From assembly GCA_052140165.1 (NCBI GenBank), contig JBKQUM010000161.1, forward strand, positions 1 to 64,000: a stretch of DNA of 64,000 nucleotides. The letters run 5' to 3'. The stretch's first letter is position 1, and each line of letters begins with the position of its first letter. The notes beneath the pieces were generated by a model, which did no database searches, had not been told where the DNA came from, and saw only the letters and a program-made list of their open reading frames with translations. This document shows, one piece after another, positions 24,401-31,493 of the stretch. Source of the stretch: Bog-473 sp052140165 (GTDB taxonomy: Bacteria > Actinomycetota > Acidimicrobiia > Acidimicrobiales > RAAP-2). The translations under genes were made by a program, and so were the position numbers.

Positions 24401-25145
24401 CGACGTCGCCGACGGCAACCCGGCCTTCCCGTCCCTCAAGGAGTACGGCCGGGACGCCGCCACCGGGCGCGGGCTCACGCTGTTCAACTCGCTCGCGTCG
24501 AACTGGGGGGTGCAGGCGGTCGACGGCGGGAAGATCGTGTGGTTCGAGCTGCCGGTGGACTTCCCGGTCTCGCCGACCCACGTCTCCGACGGGAGCTTCC
24601 GGTTCGACCTGGCCGGGATCACCCACCCCGGTCTCCACGGCGAGTCCGACGAGTCGCCCGACATCGAAGTCCGGCTGCTCGGGATTCCGGTGGCGCTGCT
24701 GCAGAAGTCGAGCGAGGAGTACGAGGCCCTGTTCCGCGAGCTCCGACTCATGAAGGAGCGGGCCGACAGCACTCCGAGTGCGCCGGCGCTGCCCGAGCGG
24801 CTCTCGGTGCTGGTCTCGGAGATCGGCACGCGCTTCAACGGCCTCGGTCCGGGCATGGACGAGATGTGGCAGCGGGCGGTCGACAATCACATCGATCACT
24901 ACGACTGGACTCTCGTGCTCCCGCAGTCCGCCGTCGTCGCCTGCGAATTCTACGACGCGATGCTGGACGAGGCCGACGAGTTCGGGCTGTCGGAACGGCT
25001 GCTGACGCTGCCGGCGTCGCCGACCAGCGTCGCGGTGCGCCGGTGGTTCCTCTCCGAGCTCATCGGCCAACTGCACGGGAAGGCCCCCGCCGCGTGGCGC
25101 GACAGCCGGTACCACGCCGAATTGCAGGCGGTGACCGCCCGTTGA
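21486..25145 (+). CDS. Membrane GAF-PP2C-HATPase regulatory phosphatase
   Basis: This is a 1219-residue signalling protein. Residues about 25-120 contain three or four hydrophobic helices (MASE-like anchor). Three GAF-like domains follow (about 155-300, 315-475 and 500-650), then a SpoIIE/PP2C phosphatase (about 655-890) with TYAGGDWYDVF, SVGDVMGKGAAAA, LSNAGHPPPL and SDGLIERRGE carrying metal-binding Asp residues. A HATPase_c of the RsbW kinase type (about 900-1030) has ELVTNAVLHA (intact Asn) and GRGLTLFN. The last 190 residues are an unassigned alpha-helical region. It should control the phosphorylation state of RsbV in response to signals sensed by GAF or membrane parts. GTG 21486 has GGGAG 6 nt ahead; GTG 21468 is a weaker alternative. 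It is divergent from rsbV-rsbW-sigF. Confidence 0.85.
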   Translation: MPEPGEEELQAASRGHSADRAEAVATLMALLWVSTVAIVFAVYGGNVSLVGFLAIAPFIAAAFARPSRVLIVGLLAAFFVLVISTPPHSYGELNHTLRVITQLAATAVAMWISHLRGQRNVQLWTARSETRNERRRRVAAETAQRMQTMARALTTAADPAQVADAVFAALRDELRVVAATFALSGERGRLRTLRRFGYHPDEPIDGVLAALRPDGPVLGDNVALFAESLEDLRRQRPDVCAALASTRFCALAIVPLVVSDHTIGAVIVHWDHDREISDPDQGFLFTITGAAAQAVERARLTLTEFVNLERSQHLHQLSSALAAATTPGDVAHAAIAGGRRALGAHSAVVRVPAAGERALSCLASSGHPALLSRGMVPVDGSHAGSCFARGCTDMVTIEAGADNAEDMAAEVTLSVLRDLAQPVTVVTEPLVGSVGPLGVLSLAFVAEAEPSEPDLRFLSTLAGLTAQALERAQVFEHEREALRAAEAARERLSLLSEVTRLLSSSLEPTTVIRRTMSLVEGRLADSCVVQVPGDHGLVRLDVHESSAPAQPSAGGTAREYEPFDSDAPAAVAYRTGRTQLAPIGLDLDETPPRTVSTALAVPLTADGDVIGVMTFIDGPGRIFEADDVSLATEVASRAGVALSNATRFQREHVVAEVLQRAVLPDSLPVVDGLLLDAEYRAGVAGTYAGGDWYDVFALGDDSIFFSVGDVMGKGAAAAALMGQVRSAIRAYAVAGQGPTEVLSSLDGLFDALIEDRVATAVVGTITPSTGRVVLSNAGHPPPLVVRADGSATFCPMQRSLLIAAGLTGAPRPRDEVMLDPGDSLVMYSDGLIERRGELITDGMERLATTATDIARSGWPDRAAVTFASMLSTDERTDDVVVLCLNFTGITEERITEVPVGTTRGGMSTLNLEPVVESTPVARHWIAAHLRGLPSEVTGYAALLTSELVTNAVLHAATPMCVTLHILSDRIRVDVADGNPAFPSLKEYGRDAATGRGLTLFNSLASNWGVQAVDGGKIVWFELPVDFPVSPTHVSDGSFRFDLAGITHPGLHGESDESPDIEVRLLGIPVALLQKSSEEYEALFRELRLMKERADSTPSAPALPERLSVLVSEIGTRFNGLGPGMDEMWQRAVDNHIDHYDWTLVLPQSAVVACEFYDAMLDEADEFGLSERLLTLPASPTSVAVRRWFLSELIGQLHGKAPAAWRDSRYHAELQAVTAR

Positions 25146-25155
25146 GCCCGGCGGA

Positions 25156-25737
25156 TCAGCGGGCCCTGGTGGTGGCCCTCTTCAGCACCTTGCCGTAGTG
25201 CTCCAGGCCCTCGCTCGACAGCCCGGCGGCGGGGCCGCTCGCGATGGAGACCCGCTCGGGCACGATCCCCCAGACGGGGACCTTCAATTCGGTCCACCAT
25301 TCCACCGTGGCCTCCAGGTCGTTGGTGCCGAGGCGGGCCGAACAGATGACGACGCCGGCGGGGATGTTGCGGGGCGTCATCTCGAGGGTGGTCACGACCC
25401 GGTTGGGCTCGACCCCGCCGGCGCGGGTCGGGATCACGACGGCGTCGGCCCGGGCCAGTGCCGCCTGGACGACGTTCCCCTCGCCGGGTGGGGTGTCCAC
25501 CACCACGATGCCACCGTCCTGGTTCATCGCCTTGGTCACCGTGCGCACGGAAGGGCCTTCAATGAGCTCGACACCCTCGAAGGGGTCGGTCTCGTACCAC
25601 TCCGCCGTCGACCCCTGCGGGTCGGCGTCGACCAGCAGGATCGGACCCCGGCCCCGGTGCGCCGCGACGGCGGCCAGGTACACGGCGGTGGTCGTCTTGC
25701 CCACCCCACCCTTGACGTTGCTCACCACGATGTTCAT
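25156..25737 (-). CDS. ParA/MinD-family ATPase without a ParB partner
   Basis: This 193-residue protein starts MNIVVSNVKGGVGKTTTAV, the deviant Walker A of ParA/MinD ATPases. LLVDADPQGSTAEWYE and VVVDTPPGEGN provide the Walker A' and Walker B regions, and VVICSARLGTNDLEA is in the C-terminal half. The length is short, like orphan ParA proteins that position complexes or regulate genes, and no ParB, parS or MinC/MinE lies nearby. GAGGACC and GGAAG precede the ATG at 25737, and a longer in-frame extension is rejected because the P-loop should be at the N-terminus. It converges with the large phosphatase gene (10 nt between the stops). The cargo is unknown. Confidence 0.8.
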   Translation of the reverse strand: MNIVVSNVKGGVGKTTTAVYLAAVAAHRGRGPILLVDADPQGSTAEWYETDPFEGVELIEGPSVRTVTKAMNQDGGIVVVDTPPGEGNVVQAALARADAVVIPTRAGGVEPNRVVTTLEMTPRNIPAGVVICSARLGTNDLEATVEWWTELKVPVWGIVPERVSIASGPAAGLSSEGLEHYGKVLKRATTRAR

Positions 25738-25801
25738 TGCTTCCGGTCCTCTGGCGCTCGGGAGATCCGGCCGTAGAGTACCGGTCCCCCGGGGCACCCT
25801 G

Positions 25802-26653
25802 TCACGGCAGCAGCAGCAGCCCGAGGCGACGCCGGGTGATGATGACCCCCGCCGTCGCCATGATCACCAGGTACGCGACGTGGCCCAGCAGGGTCCAGCT
25901 GAAGATGCCCAGGTCGGCGGCGCGGACCAGCACCACCCCCTGGTACAGCGGGGTGCAGCGCACCACGGCCTGCAGCCAGCCCGGGTACACGGTGATCGGG
26001 TAGAAGGTCGCCGAGAAGAGGAACAGGGGGATGAAGGCGAGGGAGACCATGTCGAAGTCCTGCCAGGTCCGCATGTAGGTGGTGCCGGCCATGCCGGCGG
26101 CGGCGAAGGCCAGGCTGATCAGCACCGCCGCCGGCCAGCAGAGCACCGCCCAGGGCGAGACGATGTAGCCCAGGATCGCCATGATGGACAGGAAGGCGGC
26201 CGAGTACAGGGCGCCCCGCAGCACGCACCAGCTGAGCTCGCCCAGCGCCACGTCGCCCACGCCGAGCGGGGTCGACAGCATGGCGTCGTAGGTCTTGGCG
26301 ATCTTGAGCTTGAAGAAGACCAGGAAGGTCGAGTCGAGCATGGCGCCGTTCATGGCCGAGGAGGCGAGCAGACCCGGGGCCACGAAGGCGGTGTAGGGCA
26401 CCAGGTGCCCGTCGACCGGGATGGGCCCGACGAGGTGGGCCAGGCCGAGCCCGATGGAGAGCAGGTAGAAGAGCGGCTCGAAGAAGCCGGAGACGATGAA
26501 GATCCACGAGCGCCGGTACACCAGGATGTTGCGCTCGAGGACCCGTGAGGCGTGGCGGCCGCCGAGGAGGGCGAGCGGTGTGATGCGCGCCGCCACCACG
26601 GGCGGGCGGTGGTCGGCGATCGCCGTACCGGTGGCGCTGGCCTCGCCCCTCAT
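25802..26653 (-). CDS. ABC-2 type transporter permease (second subunit)
   Basis: This 283-residue permease has about six helices. After a basic N-terminus come RRSWIFIVSGFFEPLFYLLSIG and YTAFVAPGLLASSAMNGAM, conserved features of DrrB/NodJ-like ABC-2 permeases; FIPLFLFSATFYPITVYPGW and TPLYQGVVLVR mark the last helices. ABC-2 systems export drugs, polysaccharide precursors or lipids. The ATG at 26653 overlaps the stop of the first permease (ATGA). It is the third gene of the ATPase-permease-permease operon; the two permeases share about the same length and layout and probably form a heterodimer. Confidence 0.85.
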   Translation of the reverse strand: MRGEASATGTAIADHRPPVVAARITPLALLGGRHASRVLERNILVYRRSWIFIVSGFFEPLFYLLSIGLGLAHLVGPIPVDGHLVPYTAFVAPGLLASSAMNGAMLDSTFLVFFKLKIAKTYDAMLSTPLGVGDVALGELSWCVLRGALYSAAFLSIMAILGYIVSPWAVLCWPAAVLISLAFAAAGMAGTTYMRTWQDFDMVSLAFIPLFLFSATFYPITVYPGWLQAVVRCTPLYQGVVLVRAADLGIFSWTLLGHVAYLVIMATAGVIITRRRLGLLLLP

Positions 26654-27498
26654 ACCACCAGCCGCTTCGCGAAGGTACGCCGGGCCGCGGCGTACCCCAC
26701 CGCCACCAGGGCACACAGATAGGCCACGTTGCCCAAGTCCGCCCACCTGACCTGCCCGAGCGTGAGGTCGCGGCAGAGGGTCACCCCGTGGTACAGCGGC
26801 GTGACGTAGGCGACCACCCGGAGCCACTCCGGCAGCTGTGAAATCGGGAAGAACGTGCCAGAGAAGAGGAACATCGGGATGATGGCGAACCGGTACAGCG
26901 TCGAGAAGGCCGAATCCTTGTCCTGGGTGGCCGCGAAGGCGGCGACCGGGGCGGCGAACGCGATCCCCGTCAGGACGCCGGCGGGCAGCGCGAGGAGGGC
27001 CCACGGCGAGTAGACGATCCCGAAAGCCGCCATGACCGCCAGGTAGATCGACACCACGATGGCGAGGCGGGCGGCGATCCAGGCCAGATGCCCGAGCAGC
27101 ACGTCGTAGACGTCGAGCGGCGCGGCCAGCTGCGCCAGGTAGGTGCGCATCCACTTGATGGCCCCCATCACCGGATAGGTGGCGTCGTTGGTCCCGATCT
27201 GCATGCAGGTGCCGGCCAGCAATCCGGGCGCCAGGTAGGCCACGTAGGTGACACCGTCCACACCGTGCGAGTGCTTGTCGATGAGCGAACCCAGCGCGAT
27301 CCCCATGGCCGCCAGGTAGAGCACCGGGATGAGGAAGCTGGTCACCACCGAGCTGCGCCAGGTCCGCTTGTACTGGTAGCCCCAGTAGCGGGCCGCGCGC
27401 AGCCACATGGGCGTCGCCATCCGACGAGCCGTCACGGCCTCGCCGTGGCGGAAGAGCGCCGTACCCCCCGGCGCCCCCGCGCCGCTCACCGCCGTCAC
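26650..27498 (-). CDS. ABC-2 type transporter permease (first subunit)
   Basis: This 282-residue permease has about six helices. Landmarks are RSSVVTSFLIPVLYLAAMGIAL (first helix), VAYLAPGLLAGTCMQIG, YSPWALLALPAGVLTGIAF, IIPMFLFSGTFFPISQLPEW and TPLYHGVTLCRDL. The start at GTG 27498, 4 nt after the ATPase stop, gives a length matching its partner; later in-frame starts would shorten the hydrophilic N-terminus. It overlaps the next permease gene by 4 nt. The pair with the upstream ATPase resembles daunorubicin-type or NodIJ-type exporters, but the cargo cannot be read. Confidence 0.8.
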   Translation of the reverse strand: MTAVSGAGAPGGTALFRHGEAVTARRMATPMWLRAARYWGYQYKRTWRSSVVTSFLIPVLYLAAMGIALGSLIDKHSHGVDGVTYVAYLAPGLLAGTCMQIGTNDATYPVMGAIKWMRTYLAQLAAPLDVYDVLLGHLAWIAARLAIVVSIYLAVMAAFGIVYSPWALLALPAGVLTGIAFAAPVAAFAATQDKDSAFSTLYRFAIIPMFLFSGTFFPISQLPEWLRVVAYVTPLYHGVTLCRDLTLGQVRWADLGNVAYLCALVAVGYAAARRTFAKRLVV

Positions 27499-27502
27499 CG
27501 GT

Positions 27503-28516
27503 TCAGTCGACCAGGGTGCGGCCGGTGAGGCGGAGGAACACGTCCTCGAGCGTCGAGCGCCGGACGAGGGTGCTCTCGGCCACGTGCCCCATGCGGGCGA
27601 CCTCGGCCAGCGCCGCATCGCCGTCGTCGGTGTAGAGGAGGATGCGGTCGGGCAGCACCTCCTGGCGATCGGCCAGCTCGACCAGCGACGGCGCCACCTC
27701 CTCGTGCTGGCCGGGCGCGAAGCGAAGCTCGACCACCTCCTTGGTCGAGAAGGCCTCGATCAGCTGGCGCGGGGTGCCCTCGGCGGCGAAGCGCCCCTTG
27801 TCCATGACGACGAGCCGGTCACAGAGCTGCTCGGCCTCGTCCATGTAGTGCGTCGTGATCACCAGCGTCACCCCGTCCTGCTTCAGGCGGTACAGGCGGT
27901 CCCAGAGCAGGTGCCGGGCCTGGGGGTCCAGCCCGGTCGTCGGCTCGTCGAGGATGAGCAGGTCGGGGTCGGAGATGAGTGCGCGCGCGATGGTCAGCCG
28001 CCGCTTCATGCCGCCCGAGAGGGGGTCGACACGGTCGTTGGCCCGCTCGGTCAGCTGGGCGAAGTCGAGCAGCTGCTCCGCCCGCTCCCGGATCACCTTC
28101 TTGGGCATGTCGAAGTAGCGCCCGTAGATCATCAGGTTGTCCAGCACCGTCAGCTCCAGGTCGAGCGAGTCCTCCTGGGGGACGAGCCCCATCCGGGCGC
28201 GGATGCGCGCGCCCTCCTTGAGCGGATCCATCCCCAGCACGCGCAGCGTGCCGCCGCTCAGCGGGCTGATGCACGAGATCATCCGCATGGTGGACGTCTT
28301 GCCCGCCCCGTTCGGGCCGAGGAAGCCGAACGACTCGCCCCGGGCGATGCTGAAGTCGACGCCGTCGACCGCCACGAAGTCGCCGAAGCGTTTGACCAGC
28401 CCGTGCGCCTCGACCATGGGCACGTCCGCCGCGCCCGCGGCTCCGGCCGAGGGCGCGTCGGGTCGCGTCTGCTCCGAATCGGAGACGTGAGCCATCGGCG
28501 AGGAAGGTGACGCCAT
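27503..28516 (-). CDS. ABC-2 transporter ATP-binding protein
   Basis: This 337-residue ATPase has a 35-residue Ala/Pro/Ser-rich N-terminal extension, then the DrrA/NodI-type domain: FGFLGPNGAGKTSTMRM (Walker A, about 70), GLVPQEDSLDLELT (Q-loop), DPLSGGMKRRLTIARAL (signature) and LLILDEPTTGLDP (Walker B), with VITTHYMDEAEQLCD (H-loop). A C-terminal domain of about 80 residues follows, as in drug-exporter ATPases. The start is placed at ATG 28516; ATG 28495 is possible and would shorten the extension. TATCGT lies 9 nt before 28516. The gene diverges from the GH1 glycosidase 56 nt away. Confidence 0.9.
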   Translation of the reverse strand: MASPSSPMAHVSDSEQTRPDAPSAGAAGAADVPMVEAHGLVKRFGDFVAVDGVDFSIARGESFGFLGPNGAGKTSTMRMISCISPLSGGTLRVLGMDPLKEGARIRARMGLVPQEDSLDLELTVLDNLMIYGRYFDMPKKVIRERAEQLLDFAQLTERANDRVDPLSGGMKRRLTIARALISDPDLLILDEPTTGLDPQARHLLWDRLYRLKQDGVTLVITTHYMDEAEQLCDRLVVMDKGRFAAEGTPRQLIEAFSTKEVVELRFAPGQHEEVAPSLVELADRQEVLPDRILLYTDDGDAALAEVARMGHVAESTLVRRSTLEDVFLRLTGRTLVD

Positions 28517-28572
28517 CGTCAGGGAACGATACCGTGCCGCCCGGGAAGCGAGAACAAGCGGGGAGGACGCGC

Positions 28573-29766
28573 ATGGCCGGGTCGGGACGGGGAAGGGCAT
28601 TCCCCGAGGGCTTCACCTGGGGCACTGCGACGGCAGCACACCAGATCGAGGGCGGCAACACCAACAACGACTGGTGGGCCTTCGAGCACACGCCGGGCTC
28701 GGGCTGTGCCGAATCGTCGGGTGACGCCTGCGACTCCTGGGAGCGCTGGGAGCAGGACGCCGACCTCGTCGCGGAGCTCGGTCTCGACAACTACCGGTTC
28801 TCGGTGGAATGGAGCCGGATAGAGCCCGCCGAGGGCGAGATCTCGCGGGCCGCGCTGGACCACTACCGGCGCCAGTGCATCGGGCTGGGCGAGCGCGGCG
28901 TCGACGCCGTCGTCACGTTCCACCACTTCACGACCCCGCTCTGGCTGACCGCGCTGGGGGGCTGGGAGAGCGGCAGCGCCGTGGAGCGCTTCGGGCGGTT
29001 CTGCACCGTCGTGGCCGAGGCTCTGGGCGACGTGATCACACGCGCCTGCACGGTGAACGAGCCCAACATCGTGGCAACCATGGGCTGGCACGCCGGCATG
29101 TTCCCGCCGGGGAAGACCGACGTCGAGCTCTCGCGCCGCGTCGCCGCGCACCTCGCCGACGGTCACCGGGTGGCGGTCGATGCCATCCGCGGGGTGGCAC
29201 CCGGGGTTCCGGTGGGCCTCACCCTGTCCATGACGGACTACCAGCCGGCCCCCGGAGGCGAGGAGAAGCTCGAGAGCATCCGGCACCACGCCGAGGACGT
29301 CTTCCTCGACGCCACCAAGGGTGACGACTTCCTCGGCGTGCAGGTCTACACCCGCATGCTGATCGGCCCCGACGGCTGGGCCGGCTACGAGAACGGGGTG
29401 CCGGTCCTCGACATGGGCTACGAGTTCTACCCTGCCTCCCTCGGCAACTGTCTGCGGCGGGCGTGGGACTACACCGGCGGGGCGCTCCCGTTGCTCGTCA
29501 CCGAGAACGGCATCGGCACGACCGACGACGAACAGCGCATCGACTACGTGCGTCAGGCGCTGTCGGGCGTGCTCGACGCGATCGGCGAAGGAGTGGACGT
29601 ACGGGGCTACACCTACTGGTCGCTGCTCGACAACTTCGAGTGGGCGCTCGGCTACCGGCCCCGGTTCGGGATCGTCGGCGTCGACCGCGCCACCTTCGCC
29701 CGGGCGGCCAAGCCGAGCGCGGCCTGGCTCGCCTCGGTGGCGGCGGCCAACGCGCTCGACTTCTGA
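28573..29766 (+). CDS. GH1 family glycosidase
   Basis: This 397-residue GH1 enzyme starts FPEGFTWGTATAAHQIEGG, the family N-terminus. RFSVEWSRIEP (about 75), VTFHHFTTPLWL (about 115), ACTVNEPN with the acid/base Glu (about 160) and LLVTENGIG with the nucleophile Glu (about 310) are all present, followed by GYTYWSLLDNFEWALGY. It is shorter than the usual 440-480 residues. The enzyme should cleave beta-glucosides, beta-galactosides or similar by the retaining mechanism. No signal peptide is seen, so it acts in the cytoplasm. GGGAGGA precedes the ATG at 28573. The adjacent divergent ABC exporter does not look like a sugar importer. Confidence 0.9.
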   Translation: MAGSGRGRAFPEGFTWGTATAAHQIEGGNTNNDWWAFEHTPGSGCAESSGDACDSWERWEQDADLVAELGLDNYRFSVEWSRIEPAEGEISRAALDHYRRQCIGLGERGVDAVVTFHHFTTPLWLTALGGWESGSAVERFGRFCTVVAEALGDVITRACTVNEPNIVATMGWHAGMFPPGKTDVELSRRVAAHLADGHRVAVDAIRGVAPGVPVGLTLSMTDYQPAPGGEEKLESIRHHAEDVFLDATKGDDFLGVQVYTRMLIGPDGWAGYENGVPVLDMGYEFYPASLGNCLRRAWDYTGGALPLLVTENGIGTTDDEQRIDYVRQALSGVLDAIGEGVDVRGYTYWSLLDNFEWALGYRPRFGIVGVDRATFARAAKPSAAWLASVAAANALDF

Positions 29767-29770
29767 CGGG

Positions 29771-30640
29771 CTAGACCGCGGCGAGCTCGGTGTTGGCGAC
29801 GATGGCGTCGATGACATCGCCCCACAGCGGCTCCGGCAGGTCGTGGCCCATGCCCGGGAACGTGATCAGCTTCGATCCTGGCACGGCGGCCGCTGTCGCC
29901 TGCCCGCCGCTGGGGGTGACCAACGGGTCGGACTCGCCGTGGATCACGAGGAAGGGAATGCGCACGCCGTGCAGCCCCTCGGTGCGGTCGGGCGAGGCGA
30001 GGATGGCGGCGAGCTGGCGCACCATGCCCTCGGGGCAATAGGAGCGGTCGTAGGCGTCTGCGGCCCGCTGCCGCAGGATGCTCTCGTCCTGTGGATAGCC
30101 GGGCGACCCGATCACCGCGCTCCCCTCCAGGCTGGCCGCAATCGCCTCCTCGCGGTTCGTGGCCACCGGGCGCAGCAGTGCCGTCATCGCCTCGCCGGTG
30201 GGCGCCCCGACCGACCGGTCACCCGTGGTCGACATGATGGAGCAGGCGGAGAGAAAGCGGTCGGCGTGGTTGATGACCAGCGCCTGGGTGATCATGCCGC
30301 CCATGGAGGCCCCGACGACGTGCGCCTTGGCGACGCCGAGCTCGGTGAGCAGCGCGACTGCGTCGTCGGCCATGTCCTCCACCCGGTAGGGAGCGCTCGA
30401 CGGATCGCCCGTGAACAGCGCGGCGATGTCCGGCAGTCCCTCGAACTTGGTCGACAGACCGCTGTCGCGGTTGTCGTAGCGGATGACGAAGAAACCGCGG
30501 TCGCGCAGGCCGTCGACGAACCCCTGCGGCCAGGTGATCAGCTGCGCCCCGAGGCCCATGACGAGCAGCAGGGACGGGGCGGCCGGGTCACCGTCGGTGA
30601 CGTACTCGATATCGATCCCATTGACGTGGGCGGTGGGCAC
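29771..30640 (-). CDS. Alpha/beta hydrolase
   Basis: This 289-residue alpha/beta hydrolase has an N-terminal LLLVMGLGAQLITWP strand and oxyanion-hole region, RYDNRDSGLSTKF, then HVVGASMGGMITQ with the nucleophile Ser (about residue 113), GESDPLV with the acid (about 240) and GMGHDLP with the His (about 268). The set resembles the 3-oxoadipate enol-lactonase/hydrolase group, which includes many esterases and haloperoxidase-like proteins. The start is GTG at 30640, with GGGAG about 7 nt before it. It converges with the GH1 gene, whose stop lies 4 nt away. The substrate is unknown. Confidence 0.85.
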   Translation of the reverse strand: MPTAHVNGIDIEYVTDGDPAAPSLLLVMGLGAQLITWPQGFVDGLRDRGFFVIRYDNRDSGLSTKFEGLPDIAALFTGDPSSAPYRVEDMADDAVALLTELGVAKAHVVGASMGGMITQALVINHADRFLSACSIMSTTGDRSVGAPTGEAMTALLRPVATNREEAIAASLEGSAVIGSPGYPQDESILRQRAADAYDRSYCPEGMVRQLAAILASPDRTEGLHGVRIPFLVIHGESDPLVTPSGGQATAAAVPGSKLITFPGMGHDLPEPLWGDVIDAIVANTELAAV

Positions 30641-30710
30641 GGCACGGCTCCCTTCGCTGGCGATGTTGCTGCTTTCCTACTAGGAGTGGCGCCCGTCGCG
30701 TCGGACCCCA

Positions 30711-31340
30711 CTACGCCGGGGAGGTCGGCTCCGCCGCCGTGGCCTCCCGGTGCCGGGCGCGTCGCCAGCGCGGGCCCGGCTCGAAGCCGACCAGGAAGAC
30801 TTCCACCGAAGCAATGCACACGATGAAGATGGGGAAGGCCGCCACGTCGAAGGTCCAGTGCTGAATGGTGAGCAGCAGGATCGTCATGCTGATGACGGCG
30901 CCGATATAGGAGTACACCGTCTCGGTCTCGGGATGGGTCCAGCTCTTCATGACCGTCGGCACCCCGGCCAGGAAGTCGGCCAGGATGGCGGCGGAGATGG
31001 CCAACACACCGTTGCGGGTCACGAGCCAGACCACGGTGCCGACCACGGACATGGCGCCGCACGCATAGTCGATCCTCCGGATCTTCCACACGGCGACCGG
31101 ACTGTGGAAGGACGCCGCGAAGACGAGCAGCGGCATGAACCCGATCATGAAGGTCGGCAGGGCGCGCAGACCCACGCCCTCGTCGAGCTCGACCGCCGCC
31201 GCGAGTAGGGGCGCGACCGCCCAGAGGAGCCACGTCACCCGATTGGGCTTCGTGGTCCCCCGCAGGGTGTCCCGCAGGTATACGGCCGTGCCGAGCGCGC
31301 CGATTGCGGTCCCGAGGTAGATCCAGTTGACGTTGATCAC
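30711..31340 (-). CDS. Integral membrane protein, possibly PQ-loop-like
   Basis: This 209-residue protein has six or seven hydrophobic helices and a basic, hydrophilic C-terminus. Two segments look related: TKPNRVTWLLWAVAPLLAA near residue 30 and VPTVMKSWTHPETETVYS near residue 130, each with a Pro followed by a helix, reminiscent of the repeated PQ-loop/SWEET topology. The match is weak, so no transport role is claimed. Start GTG 31340 sits next to a GCACAG/CTGTGC inverted repeat (31345-31360) and has no obvious ribosome binding site. It diverges from the dipZ gene. Confidence 0.55.
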   Translation of the reverse strand: MINVNWIYLGTAIGALGTAVYLRDTLRGTTKPNRVTWLLWAVAPLLAAAVELDEGVGLRALPTFMIGFMPLLVFAASFHSPVAVWKIRRIDYACGAMSVVGTVVWLVTRNGVLAISAAILADFLAGVPTVMKSWTHPETETVYSYIGAVISMTILLLTIQHWTFDVAAFPIFIVCIASVEVFLVGFEPGPRWRRARHREATAAEPTSPA

Positions 31341-31344
31341 CGGC

Positions 31345-31360
31345 GCACAGTCTGCTGTGC
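31345..31360. promoter_or_regulatory. Inverted repeat beside a start codon
   Basis: GCACAG at 31345-31350 and CTGTGC at 31355-31360 form a perfect inverted repeat with a 4-base centre, ending 4 nt before the minus-strand GTG at 31340. It could be an operator or a transcript hairpin occluding the start. No evidence chooses between these. Confidence 0.25.
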
Positions 31361-31451
31361 CGCCGGCCCGCCGTCATGCGCTGCGGGCGACGTCCCCTCC
31401 GAGCCCCGGGCCGCTAGCTTCACCGGGAGGCATTGTCCCGAAGGAGCGCCG

Positions 31452-31493
31452 GTGTCCAGCGACTGCCCGCAACGAAGCGACCGCCATGGGTGA
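31452..31493 (+). CDS. Possible 13-codon leader peptide overlapping dipZ
   Basis: AAGGAG lies 6 nt before a GTG at 31452 that opens a 13-codon frame (VSSDCPQRSDRHG) ending in TGA at 31491-31493, which overlaps the ATG of dipZ at 31486. The dipZ ATG itself has no good ribosome binding site, so translation of the leader could deliver ribosomes to dipZ. The peptide contains one cysteine. It is short enough to arise by chance. Confidence 0.3.
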   Translation: MSSDCPQRSDRHG

